DNA from: Advenella sp. FME57
GTDB taxonomy: Bacteria; Pseudomonadota; Gammaproteobacteria; Burkholderiales; Burkholderiaceae_B
Direction of reading: 5' to 3'
NCBI RefSeq assembly: GCF_014897675.1
Contig: NZ_JABUXU010000012.1
Location: 1-64,000 of the forward strand
Length of the DNA stretch: 64,000 nt
Below the pieces are notes generated by a model. The model had not been told where the DNA came from, did not search any database, and saw only the letters and a program-made list of their open reading frames with translations. This document shows positions 44,802 to 53,210 of the stretch, piece by piece. Made by a program: the position numbers and the translations under genes. How positions within the stretch are numbered: position 1 is the stretch's first letter; each line of letters opens with the position of its first letter.

Positions 44802-45536
44802 TCAGGGCGCCAGGGCGCCGAAAATGCGTTCAAGATCAATATCATCCGATGTTTCCCGCAGCTTCAGGCTGTTCAAGATATGATCCAGATGTGCCAGCAT
44901 CAGTTGAACTGCCGTATCGCTATCTTTGTTGATGATGGCCTGGACGATCTCAGAATGCTCGTCGGCCCGGCAACTGAAGGCGGTCGGGGCATCGTAAAGG
45001 GAAATAATCAGGCAGGTGAGCGTGGCCAGTTCGCGGATGGTGCGCAATAAAGACGAATTGCCGGCAAGCTCGGCCAGCAATATATGGAATTCGCCGGAAA
45101 GCCTGATGATGCTGGGCTGGTCTTGTCGGAGCCTGGCCTGGTCTTCCAGTTCAAGATGTTCGCGCAACTGGGCGATTTTGGCCTTGTCCAGTGTTGCAAC
45201 AAGTTTACGTACTGCAAAAGGTTCAATCAATTGCCGCGCTTCGAAGACATCCCTAGCTTCCTCCACGGTCGGTTTGGCCACGAATGCGCCCTTCTGGGGG
45301 ATCAGGTCTACCACGCGTTCATGAGCAAGCTTGGCCAGCACCTCGCGGATACGTGCGCGATTGACCGAGAAAATGACCGCAAGCCGGTCTTCCCCCAGTT
45401 TTGTGCCTGGAGGAATTCGGTGTTCCAGAATGGCCGAGTATAGTCTGCTGGTGATATCCCCCACGCTAAGCTCACGCCCTTTTCGCTTGGTGTTCACACT
45501 GTTGCTGACATCCTTGTCTACAGATTTCGTACGCAT
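44802..45536 (-). CDS. GntR family regulator (FCD/FadR type)
   Basis: 244 aa. Winged helix (LSVGDITSRLYSAILEHRIPPGTKLGEDRLAVIFSVNRARIREVLAKLAHERVVDLIPQKGAFV) plus the helical FCD ligand domain with GEFHILLAELAGNSSLL, RADEHSEIVQAI and HLDHI metal-type histidines. I start at ATG 45536. It is the last gene of the hydantoinase-type operon and its likely regulator; the dyad at 50001-50020 is a candidate site. Confidence 0.9.
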   Translation of the reverse strand: MRTKSVDKDVSNSVNTKRKGRELSVGDITSRLYSAILEHRIPPGTKLGEDRLAVIFSVNRARIREVLAKLAHERVVDLIPQKGAFVAKPTVEEARDVFEARQLIEPFAVRKLVATLDKAKIAQLREHLELEDQARLRQDQPSIIRLSGEFHILLAELAGNSSLLRTIRELATLTCLIISLYDAPTAFSCRADEHSEIVQAIINKDSDTAVQLMLAHLDHILNSLKLRETSDDIDLERIFGALAP

Positions 45537-45597
45537 AGGCGCTATTCTAGCAACTTCCACGTACAGGCTGCGTGCCGCCCGATCTTTGATCACATAA

Positions 45598-46353
45598 TCA
45601 TTGTGCCGGCTGGTCTCTGGCAAGCAACCGCGATAGTGCATCGGGCAAGCCTTGATTCGGTTTGATCGGTGGTGCAGCAAAGCTGCCTTTGGTAGCACCG
45701 TGGGGCGCAAGGATTGCCAGGCTTTGTGCGTGGCACACAGCGCTGGACACCCCATCGACGACGGGCACAGGGATGCGGTCCTTGACCTGCCTGGCCAGTC
45801 CTGCGAGTGGCGCACCCGCCAGAATGATGACGTCAGCCCTATCGTGTTCAATGGCCGCTTCGCACAATTGCACCAGACGCTCAGCATGGTCGGTCTGTAC
45901 AGTCCCGATATCGCGCAAGGGTTCCTCCAGACTGCGAATGCTTGCCAGGCGCGAGATCAGGCCGTTGCGTTCCACGCATTCGCGGTACCAGGCTGTAATA
46001 CGCGGCGAAATGGCAATAATGGAAAAACGCTGACCCAGCAGGCAAGCACTTGCCAGCGCGGCTTCGGTCAATCCCACTACGGGTATGTTCATGGCTTCGC
46101 GCAACCCGTCAATGCCAGGGTCTCCGAAGGCGGCAATGATAACAGCATCATGCAAGTGAGCCTGTTGGGCGGCCATTATCGCCGCTGCGTAGCCGCCGAT
46201 CAGGGCTTCGAAACGGGTTTCGATATAGGCGACGCCCAGTTCGGCGGTGCACATGGTAATTTGTGTTTCGGCATTGGCAGCGCGACGGGCTTCGGCTTCA
46301 ATCAAGTCGCTGACGCTGGTCGATATGTTTGGATTGATAATCAGTAATTTCAT
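45598..46353 (-). CDS. Asp/Glu/hydantoin racemase-family protein lacking both usual catalytic cysteines
   Basis: 251 aa with the hydantoin-racemase-like frame: KLLIINPNISTSVSDLIE, VIIAAFGDPGIDGLREAMNIPVVGLTEAA, and VIILAGAPLAGLA. In characterised hydantoin racemases the two bases are Cys in the CFGDPG-type and LGCAG-type motifs; here these positions are Ala75 and Gly180. It may therefore not be a two-base racemase. Its ATG overlaps the dihydropyrimidinase stop (ATGA). Confidence 0.82.
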   Translation of the reverse strand: MKLLIINPNISTSVSDLIEAEARRAANAETQITMCTAELGVAYIETRFEALIGGYAAAIMAAQQAHLHDAVIIAAFGDPGIDGLREAMNIPVVGLTEAALASACLLGQRFSIIAISPRITAWYRECVERNGLISRLASIRSLEEPLRDIGTVQTDHAERLVQLCEAAIEHDRADVIILAGAPLAGLARQVKDRIPVPVVDGVSSAVCHAQSLAILAPHGATKGSFAAPPIKPNQGLPDALSRLLARDQPAQ

Positions 46354-47786
46354 TGATTTTCGCTACCTGGAGAATGAATGGGTTGCAGGGTAGGGGCGGT
46401 TCTTCGCAAGAACCGCCCCTGGCCCACGGCACCTTTGAACGTTCCATGATCATAGACGATCTGTCCACGGGACAGCGTCAGGCCCGGGGCAGCCCGCAAG
46501 CCGATTCCCTCGTAGGGGGTGTAGTCGACGGCGTGATGCAGGTTAATGTTCTGGATCGTCTGCGGATCTTCGGACCAGATGACAAGATCCGCGTCAGCGC
46601 CAATGGCGATCGTGCCTTTTTTCGGATGCAGGCCATATGCCTTGGCCGGATTGGTTGAGGTCAGCTCAACAAAGCGATTGATCGACAGTCTGCCATCCAG
46701 CACACCATAGGAAAACAGCAGTGCAAGCCGCGTTTCCAGGCCGGGTATGCCATTTGGAATACGTCGGAACGGCACCTGTTTGCCTCCTGGTTTTTTACCT
46801 TCCGGAGAATCATATGAAAATGGTGCGTGATCAGATGAAAATATCGTAAACAGTCCGTCCGACAAGCCTTGCCATACAAATTGCTGATTATTTTTGTCGC
46901 GCGGCGGCGGGCTGCAGACACATCGGGCGCCTTCATAACGGTCATCGCATCCCAGGTCCTGTTCCGTGAGGAATAAATACTGCGGGCAGGTTTCCGCGTA
47001 GATGGTGATGCCCTGGTTGCGAGCCCAACGGATCTGGTCCATGGCCTCTTTGCCTGAAACATGAACGATCATGATTGGTGCGCCGGCAAGCTCGGAAAGT
47101 GAAATCGCCCTGTGCGTGGCCTCGCGCTCCACCAGCATCGGGCGTGAGTGAGCGTGGTAGCGGGGGCTGGTGCGCTCCTGTTGCTCCAGGCGCCGGGTAA
47201 GCCATTCAATACAGTCGGCATTTTCCGCGTGGACCATGGCCATGGCGTTTTTCGTGCGTGCAATGTCCAGCAGATCCAGTATCTGATGATCATTTAATTT
47301 CATATCTTCGTACGTCATATACATCTTGAATGATGTATACCCCTCGTCGATCAGACCGGGCAACTCTTGCAGCACCTGTTCTGACGGGTCGGTGATGATC
47401 ATATGAAAACCGTAGTCGATGCAGGCAAGGTCCTGAGCGCGGTCATGGTAGTTGCTCACCGCTTCGCGCAGGGACTGGCCTTTGCGCTGTACCGCAAAAG
47501 GAATAATCGTGGTGGTTCCGCCGCAAGCAGCCGAGCGGGTACCCGTTTCGAAATTGTCTGCCATGCGCAAAGGGGGCGCAATGGGTTCGTCCAAATGGCA
47601 ATGCCCGTCAATCCCCCCGGGCGTGACCCAGGCGCCTTGCGCGTCTATTTCTTTTGAACCAGAAGCAATGCCCAATCCAAGCTGGGCGATCCGGCCATCC
47701 TGTATTCCAATATCACATTTGAAAGTATCGCTTGCCGTCGCTGCATGCGCATTGCGTATGACAAGATCGAAAGTATGTGTCGTCAT
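46350..47786 (-). CDS. Dihydropyrimidinase/hydantoinase family amidohydrolase
   Basis: Cyclic amidohydrolase (478 aa). Binuclear metal site: His62 and His64 (GIDGHCHLDEP), carbamylated Lys154 (SFKMYMTY), His186 (MVHAEN), His242 (IVHVSGK) and Asp319 (SSDHAPF). It opens dihydropyrimidine or hydantoin rings to N-carbamoyl amino acids. No N-carbamoyl-amino acid hydrolase is in the operon, so the following step must be elsewhere or different. It is coupled to the racemase-like gene and 11 nt after the AMDase-like gene. Confidence 0.92.
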   Translation of the reverse strand: MTTHTFDLVIRNAHAATASDTFKCDIGIQDGRIAQLGLGIASGSKEIDAQGAWVTPGGIDGHCHLDEPIAPPLRMADNFETGTRSAACGGTTTIIPFAVQRKGQSLREAVSNYHDRAQDLACIDYGFHMIITDPSEQVLQELPGLIDEGYTSFKMYMTYEDMKLNDHQILDLLDIARTKNAMAMVHAENADCIEWLTRRLEQQERTSPRYHAHSRPMLVEREATHRAISLSELAGAPIMIVHVSGKEAMDQIRWARNQGITIYAETCPQYLFLTEQDLGCDDRYEGARCVCSPPPRDKNNQQFVWQGLSDGLFTIFSSDHAPFSYDSPEGKKPGGKQVPFRRIPNGIPGLETRLALLFSYGVLDGRLSINRFVELTSTNPAKAYGLHPKKGTIAIGADADLVIWSEDPQTIQNINLHHAVDYTPYEGIGLRAAPGLTLSRGQIVYDHGTFKGAVGQGRFLRRTAPTLQPIHSPGSENQ

Positions 47787-47797
47787 GTTTTACCTTT

Positions 47798-48529
47798 TTA
47801 CACTTGGGCTTCATAGAACATCCGACCCCAGCCCTTGAGGTTATGCGGATTTATCTTGAGCATCTCAAACGCTTTCCATACCACGGCGGCGACCGAGTCG
47901 TAGATCGGAATGTCAAGCTCCGCTTCCAGTTCCTTGACGATATGGGCCGCCCTAAGGTTGGTACATAACACGGTAATGGCATCCGGTCTTTTTTCTGCGA
48001 CCTGGCGAATCATGGCGGCCAGTGTATCGGGTTCGACACAACCGAACTCATGGTTCACGGTAAGACCCAGGTGAGCCTGCGCAATGCAGTTGATGCCGGC
48101 TTTGTGGTAGTTATCGATAATCAGATCCTGTACGTCAGCAATGTACGGTGTGACCAGACCGAGATTGCGAACGTGATTGCGTTGCATCAGTTCTTGCAGC
48201 GCGAGTACTGCTGTGGTTGCAGGAATGCCGGTGCGTTCGGTAATTTGACGACACAATGTCTCATCGTGCTCAATACCAAGCCAGCCGGCCGATGTGCCGC
48301 TCCAGCAAATAACGTCTACATGAGCGTCAGCCAGCAACTGTGCGGCTTCAAGAATGACTGCCGGATCAAACTGGTTAACCGATTGCTCGCGCATGGATAT
48401 CTCAGTAACCGGAAACCGCGAGAAGTGTGCTGAAACGTGCGGGGCATCGGCGACAATAGCACTGGTCAACGGCTCCAGTGCAGTATTGGAAGAAGGGGTG
48501 AGCACACCTATAAATTTTCTTTCCATCAT
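47798..48529 (-). CDS. Asp/Glu racemase-superfamily protein, maleate isomerase/arylmalonate decarboxylase-like
   Basis: About 243 aa. The start FIGVLTPSSNTALEPL and the second motif VLCTNLRAAHIV (Cys189) are typical of the maleate isomerase/AMDase group. The first nucleophile position reads SGTSAGWLG with Gly78, as in arylmalonate decarboxylase, where only the second Cys is retained. It may isomerise, decarboxylate or racemise a small dicarboxylate without cofactor. ATG 48529 or 48526; AAGG lies upstream. Confidence 0.8.
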   Translation of the reverse strand: MMERKFIGVLTPSSNTALEPLTSAIVADAPHVSAHFSRFPVTEISMREQSVNQFDPAVILEAAQLLADAHVDVICWSGTSAGWLGIEHDETLCRQITERTGIPATTAVLALQELMQRNHVRNLGLVTPYIADVQDLIIDNYHKAGINCIAQAHLGLTVNHEFGCVEPDTLAAMIRQVAEKRPDAITVLCTNLRAAHIVKELEAELDIPIYDSVAAVVWKAFEMLKINPHNLKGWGRMFYEAQV

Positions 48530-48607
48530 TGAATTACCTTGTGGCAAAAACAGGTTCCGTGGCCGTCAAGCCAGAGAACCCGGATTGTGTTGAACTTGCC
48601 GATTGAA

Positions 48608-49921
48608 CTAGACCGGAACCTTCTCTTCATATTTGATCAACAGCGTAGAGCAAATGAATAGGCCAATGCCGGCAGCGGTGAACAACATGAGCGCGTAAAA
48701 ATAGGATCCTGTTGCCTGCACAATCATTCCCACGAAGATGGGCACGCCAATTCCGGCCACATTGCCGCCAAGATTCATGATGCCGCCCAGAATGCCCACG
48801 CGATTGCGGGTGCCAAGGATAGAGGGAATGCACCAGAACAAGCCACACCAGCGCAGGAAAAAGAGCGTTACAGAAAGCAGGATAACGACGGCGATGGGAT
48901 CTTTGATGACCGACACGCTATAAATTGCGATCGTGGCGATGATCGAGGCAATGGCAAAAACAATTCGCAGTACGGTGCCTTGCGCGGTGCCGGACGCAAT
49001 CCATTTATCGGCGATCCAGCCTCCTGCGATCTCGCCTACGAAGCCGGCGAAAAACATAAGAAATACCGCGCCGCCCATTTCCTTGATGTTAAAGCCGTGT
49101 ACGGCCGCCAGATAGTTGGGCATCCAGGTGAGCAACCCGTAGAAGAGGGCGTTGAAACACATCCACCCGAAAAACATGCCCCAGACCGAGCGGTAGCGCA
49201 GAAAGTCCAGGACACGCCCGCTGGTAGTGGCGGGCTCGTTGGCCAGATCCTGTGCATGCGCCGCTTCAATGTATTCGGCCTCGGCATTATTGACGGCGGG
49301 ATGATCGCGCGGGTGGTCGCGGATGATGCGCCAGGCAAACCATCCGCAAATCATCGTGCCGATACCCGCGACGGCAAAGGCCAGGCGCCATGAATCGAAT
49401 GCAGCAATCAGGCCGGAAATAAGAATAGCGCCCAGTGCCGCGCCCAGCGGCGCGCCGCCGTCAAGCAATGTTGCTCCACGTCCCCGTTCTGTTTGGGTCA
49501 TCCATATGCTGTTGAGTTTGCCGCCGGCCGGGTAGATGGGCGCTTCAGCGGCTCCCAGTCCGAGGCGGGTCAGCAGAAGGCTGAACCAACCGGTGCAAAG
49601 TGCGGCAATTCCTTGGAAAAATCCCCAGCCGATGGTTGAGGCAACAATGACTTTTCGCGGGCCGAAGCGATCAGCCAGCATACCGCCAGGAATTTGCATG
49701 AACGCATAGGTCCAGAAAAACGAGCTGAGCAAAATTCCCTGTACGGTCGGACTGATTTCAAATTCTTTGGAGATCAGTGGCATGGCCACAGAAAGCGAGG
49801 CACGATCAATATAGTTGATCGAGATAAGAAACAACATCATTAAAAATATGCGCCACCGTACTTTTGTAGGTTTCGCATCACTGTTGACCGTGTTCAACGC
49901 GGAAGCGGGTATGCCTGCCAT
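48608..49921 (-). CDS. MFS transporter, anion:cation symporter (ACS) family
   Basis: 437 aa, 12 spans. ACS/ExuT-type signatures: INYIDRASLSVAMPLISKEF, SSFFWTYAFMQIPGGMLADRFGPRKV and LGLGAAEAPIYPAGGKL. These symporters bring in small carboxylates with protons. GGAG is just before the ATG. First gene of the operon MFS - AMDase-like - dihydropyrimidinase - racemase-like - GntR, so it probably imports the operon's substrate. Confidence 0.9.
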   Translation of the reverse strand: MAGIPASALNTVNSDAKPTKVRWRIFLMMLFLISINYIDRASLSVAMPLISKEFEISPTVQGILLSSFFWTYAFMQIPGGMLADRFGPRKVIVASTIGWGFFQGIAALCTGWFSLLLTRLGLGAAEAPIYPAGGKLNSIWMTQTERGRGATLLDGGAPLGAALGAILISGLIAAFDSWRLAFAVAGIGTMICGWFAWRIIRDHPRDHPAVNNAEAEYIEAAHAQDLANEPATTSGRVLDFLRYRSVWGMFFGWMCFNALFYGLLTWMPNYLAAVHGFNIKEMGGAVFLMFFAGFVGEIAGGWIADKWIASGTAQGTVLRIVFAIASIIATIAIYSVSVIKDPIAVVILLSVTLFFLRWCGLFWCIPSILGTRNRVGILGGIMNLGGNVAGIGVPIFVGMIVQATGSYFYALMLFTAAGIGLFICSTLLIKYEEKVPV

Positions 49922-50448
49922 GAGTTTCTCCGATAGTCGGGCTAATAAGGACCTCTTTCTGACAGGTACTTTAGCGTTTGTTATTTATTGTTGAAATAGG
50001 TGTTAACACTGAAGTTAACAAATAAATAATTAAATTTTATTTAATAAATACAATATGATAGATAGCAGTGCGAAATTATTCTACGGTGGTGCGGAATGTG
50101 CTTTTCGAGTGCAGGAAACAGGCTTCCACGAGCGTTTGTCGAGGAGGCGGATTCTTTCCTGTGGCAGGATGACCACACAGTGCTTGAATAGAGCAGATGG
50201 GTGGCTTGGGTACAGACTGCAGGTGACCCTGGGCAGATGCAACGGGGGAAAAGTGCTACGCATGAATCGAATTTTTCTTCGTAAGTAGAGCAATGTTCAA
50301 ACACCACTAGCGATTGCGCGAAGATACGCCCCGTGCTGAGGTAAATCGAGGCGGTTAACTGAAGAGACGAGCTCCTGGAATGGCCTCAAATCAGGCCGTC
50401 GGTATGGATAATTTCCGGTGCTGCTTGATGCGATTGTCCAGGATTGGG
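49922..50448. other. 527-bp intergenic region upstream of the MFS operon
   Basis: No credible gene seen. The 49970-50060 part is strongly A+T-rich and contains the dyad at 50001-50020; it should hold the MFS operon promoter. Short open frames on both strands between 50041 and 50310 have no recognisable features. The right edge abuts a decayed hicB, so part of this stretch may be old mobile DNA. Confidence 0.55.
50001..50020. promoter_or_regulatory. Inverted-repeat candidate operator of the MFS/hydantoinase operon
   Basis: Perfect 7-bp arms TGTTAAC and GTTAACA with a 6-nt spacer, 80 nt upstream of the MFS start codon in A+T-rich DNA. A site for the operon's GntR regulator is the simplest reading. 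Confidence 0.5.
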
Positions 50449-50777
50449 CTAGCCTGCCAGTTTGGCGCTGACGAATCGATTCAACTTACTCCCTGCTCTG
50501 CTGCGGCAATTGCAAGGTTGCGATGCACCAAGGGTGGCACCCGCCCCCGGAATTGCCCACTTTATCGTTTATCTGCAATTGGCGCAGGAACGTCTTCGCC
50601 GTAGCACTGCATATCCTGAACCGCCTGGGCCACCACTTGCATAATGCCAGCCAATGCCTGGGCCGGATCACTAGCCAGCCATGACAACGAGGGGAGTTCG
50701 GCGCACAGGCCGATATGCTCCTGATCTTCGGGAGACCAGCTTACCCGGTATGTGTAGTGTTTAACATTCATTGTCAT
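50449..50777 (-). pseudogene. Decayed HicB-family antitoxin gene
   Basis: The intact part (50562-50777, 71 codons) reads as a HicB N-terminal domain (VKHYTYRVSWSPEDQEHIGLCAELPSLSWLA). It stops at TAA 50562 exactly where homologues continue with Tyr-Ser-Gly. Reading through the stop, the same frame gives SGQFRGRVPPLVHRNLAIAA followed by AEQGVS, the HicB DNA-binding tail. Loss of one T then shifts the frame, after which LNRFVSAKLAG and a TAG at 50449 follow. So one nonsense change and one frameshift break the gene. Upstream, a 51-codon open frame (50761-50916) overlaps its start as hicA genes do, but I cannot identify it securely. Confidence 0.75.
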
Positions 50778-51018
50778 CGTTCAAAGTTGATTGCGTGTTT
50801 TTGGTTTTGTCGAGCGCAGCCAAGACCTGTCTGACCTGATAGGTTTTGGCCTTGCCATTACTGTTTTGAATATTCCAGAGTTTATTGGTACCGTTGACCG
50901 TACACAATATCGGAATCTACGAAGCGCTGAGCAGGACAACGATCAGATGGTCTTCACTGTCCCCAATGCATGCCGCAGTGCACGATTGTCACATCGGTGT
51001 AACAGTGCAAACCTAAAA

Positions 51019-51032
51019 TGAAATCGTTTTCA
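51019..51032. promoter_or_regulatory. LacI-type operator upstream of the LacI gene
   Basis: TGAAAT-CG-TTTTCA, an almost perfect palindrome around a central CG, the hallmark of LacI-family sites. It overlaps an in-frame ATG at 51018, which argues that translation starts at 51051 instead and that the regulator controls its own operon. Confidence 0.55.
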
Positions 51033-51050
51033 TACACCGTTTTCAATTCC

Positions 51051-52088
51051 ATGAAAAACCGCAGCGACCGGATTTCGATTCTTGATATCGCCACCCAGGC
51101 GGGTGTCTCGCCGGCGACGGTGTCGCGCGTGTTCAATGCGCCACAATTGGTGAATGAACGAACGCGCCAGCAGATTCTGGCAGTTGCCTTGGAGCAAGGT
51201 TATCGTCCGAATGCGTCGGCACGTACTTTGCGAACGCAACGCAGTCGCGTGATCGGTGTCGTCTTGCCAACGTTGACCAACCCTGTATTTGCTGAATGCC
51301 TGCAGGGTATTACGCAGGCAACGGCCACCCATGGCTATGCCATCATGCCGGCGACCACAGAATACAAAATCGCAAATGAAATCGAAGCGGTCGCGCAGTT
51401 GCAGGCTTTCGGTGTGGACGGCGTGCTCCTGGTGGTATCCGATGCACAAACGTCACAAGCCGTGCGCAATTTGCGAGCGCAAGAGACGCCCTATGTGCTG
51501 GTTTACAACCGTCATCCCGATCATCCCTGTGTGTCGGTTGAAGGCGAGCTCGCCGTGCATGATCTGGTACAGGACCTGGTGCAGCTCGGCCATACGAGAA
51601 TCGCCATGGTGTGTGGCCAGTTGCAGGCGTCTGATCGGGCGCAGCAGCGCTATGCAGGTTTCGTGGCAGGCATGAAAAAAGCACGCGTCAAACCAGCGGC
51701 CTTGATCGAAGTGCCATTTGTTGAAACTGCCATCGAGAAAGTTTCAAGCGTATTAAATACATACTCTCGTCCTACCGCATTGATCTGCTCCAACGATCTG
51801 TTGGCAGTGCGCGCCATGCGCGCGGCACATCAATGCCGATTGCGGGTACCACAGGATATCAGTGTAACCGGCTTCGATGGGATTGGTCTTGGCCAGGATC
51901 TGACCCCTGCCTTGTCGACTATCGCCCAGCCCAATGCCGAGATGGGACATGAGGGCGTGCAGTTGCTTGTCAGATCTATTGAAGAGGGCACGGTGCCTGC
52001 CGCCGGCGACAGCATCACGCTTGACTACGAGTTTCATCGGGGCGAGTCCTGTGCGCAGGCCCCAATTGATCACTGCGCCAATTCCTGA
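51051..52088 (+). CDS. LacI family transcriptional regulator
   Basis: 345 aa. The headpiece RISILDIATQAGVSPATVSRVFNAPQLVNERTRQQILAVA contains the HTH and hinge; the rest is a periplasmic-binding-like domain (VIGVVLPTLTNPVFAECLQGI, LICSNDLLAVRAMRAA, ISVTGFDGIGLGQDLTPALSTI). It is the first gene of the block that continues with the ABC importer and phosphodiesterase, 35 nt ahead of the binding-protein gene. It is expected to be a repressor released by the transported compound. Confidence 0.9.
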   Translation: MKNRSDRISILDIATQAGVSPATVSRVFNAPQLVNERTRQQILAVALEQGYRPNASARTLRTQRSRVIGVVLPTLTNPVFAECLQGITQATATHGYAIMPATTEYKIANEIEAVAQLQAFGVDGVLLVVSDAQTSQAVRNLRAQETPYVLVYNRHPDHPCVSVEGELAVHDLVQDLVQLGHTRIAMVCGQLQASDRAQQRYAGFVAGMKKARVKPAALIEVPFVETAIEKVSSVLNTYSRPTALICSNDLLAVRAMRAAHQCRLRVPQDISVTGFDGIGLGQDLTPALSTIAQPNAEMGHEGVQLLVRSIEEGTVPAAGDSITLDYEFHRGESCAQAPIDHCANS

Positions 52089-52123
52089 CATATATCACTG
52101 CCTATTTTATTTTGGAGATTAGG

Positions 52124-53137
52124 ATGTCACGCATTCTGAAACGTTTCGCTCAAGCCGGTCTGCTTAGCCTTGGGCTGGCTGCTGCCACTACTGTATCTGC
52201 ACAAAGCGCCATCTGCTATAACTGTCCTACGGAATGGGCCGACTGGGGTACCCAGCTCAAAGCCATCAAGGACAAGACCGGGGTCGCCATTCCGCCGGAC
52301 AATAAAAACTCCGGACAATCGCTAGCCCAGATGGTGGCAGAAAAAGCCAATCCTGTTGCAGACATCACATATCTGGGTATTTCATTTGCCGTTCAGGCGC
52401 AGAAAGAGGGCGTGCTGGCCACATATAAACCGGCACATTGGGAAGATATTCCGGCCGATTTGAAAGACCCCGATGGTCACTGGTTCACGACACACAGTGG
52501 CACCATGGGCTTTATGGTCAATGTTGATGCGCTGGAAGGCAAGCCGGTGCCCCGTTCGTGGAAGGACCTGCTCAAGCCGGAATACAAGGGATTGATCGGA
52601 TATCTTGATCCATCTTCTGCGTTTGTAGGCTATGTTGGCGCAGTCGCCGCAAATGCAGCGCTGGGCGGAACGCTGGATAATTTCCAGCCAGGTATTGATT
52701 ATTTCAAAGCCCTGCAGGCCAATGACCCCATTGTGCCCAAGCAGACCTCCTATGCACGGTTGCTCTCTGGCGAAATAGGGATTCTGCTGGACTATGACTT
52801 CAATGCTTACCGGGCGAAATACAAGGATAACGCCAACGTGGCGTTTGTGATCCCGGCCGAGGGTACGGTCGCGGTGCCTTACGTGATGAGTCTGGTGGCC
52901 AATGCGCCACATGCCGACAATGCGCGCAAGGCGCTGGATTTTGTCATGTCTGATGAAGGTCAGGCGATCTGGGCGCGAGCGTTCCTGCGCCCGGTGCGCG
53001 CCAGTGCCATGCCCGCCGATGTGCAAGCCAAGTTTTTGCCTGCTGCCGATTATGCGCGCGTCAAGGCCATCGATTACGGACGGATGGCCGAAGTACAACG
53101 CGATTTTTCCGAGCGCTACATGAAGCAAGTGCGCTAA
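52124..53137 (+). CDS. ABC transporter substrate-binding protein
   Basis: 337 aa, family of iron/polyamine/2-aminoethylphosphonate-type binding proteins. A signal peptide ends near VSAQS; the mature N-terminus has an unusual Cys-x-x-Cys (ICYNCPTEWADWGTQLKAI). Later motifs are HSGTMGFMVNVDALEGKPVPRSWKDLLKPEYKG and SYARLLSGEIGILLDYDFNAYRAKY. ATG 52124 follows GGAGATTAGG. With the two permeases, ATPase and phosphodiesterase downstream it should bind a phosphodiester or phosphonate-like solute (inference). Confidence 0.88.
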   Translation: MSRILKRFAQAGLLSLGLAAATTVSAQSAICYNCPTEWADWGTQLKAIKDKTGVAIPPDNKNSGQSLAQMVAEKANPVADITYLGISFAVQAQKEGVLATYKPAHWEDIPADLKDPDGHWFTTHSGTMGFMVNVDALEGKPVPRSWKDLLKPEYKGLIGYLDPSSAFVGYVGAVAANAALGGTLDNFQPGIDYFKALQANDPIVPKQTSYARLLSGEIGILLDYDFNAYRAKYKDNANVAFVIPAEGTVAVPYVMSLVANAPHADNARKALDFVMSDEGQAIWARAFLRPVRASAMPADVQAKFLPAADYARVKAIDYGRMAEVQRDFSERYMKQVR

Positions 53138-53210
53138 TGGTTTGGCGGCTGCTTCTTCAGCGCGATACTTACCGCCATTACATGTGAAATAGACAAGACA
53201 GGGAAAAAGT

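Noticed and set aside
45652-46347. 231-codon open frame on the plus strand
   Set aside because: Antisense to the racemase-family gene; composition typical of a reverse-strand artefact.
50041-50307. Overlapping small frames on both strands upstream of the MFS operon
   Set aside because: Neither peptide has recognisable features, and they overlap each other almost completely.
50986-51019. TTGTCA and TAAAAT as a promoter for the LacI gene
   Set aside because: The spacing is 22 nt, too long for a sigma-70 promoter.
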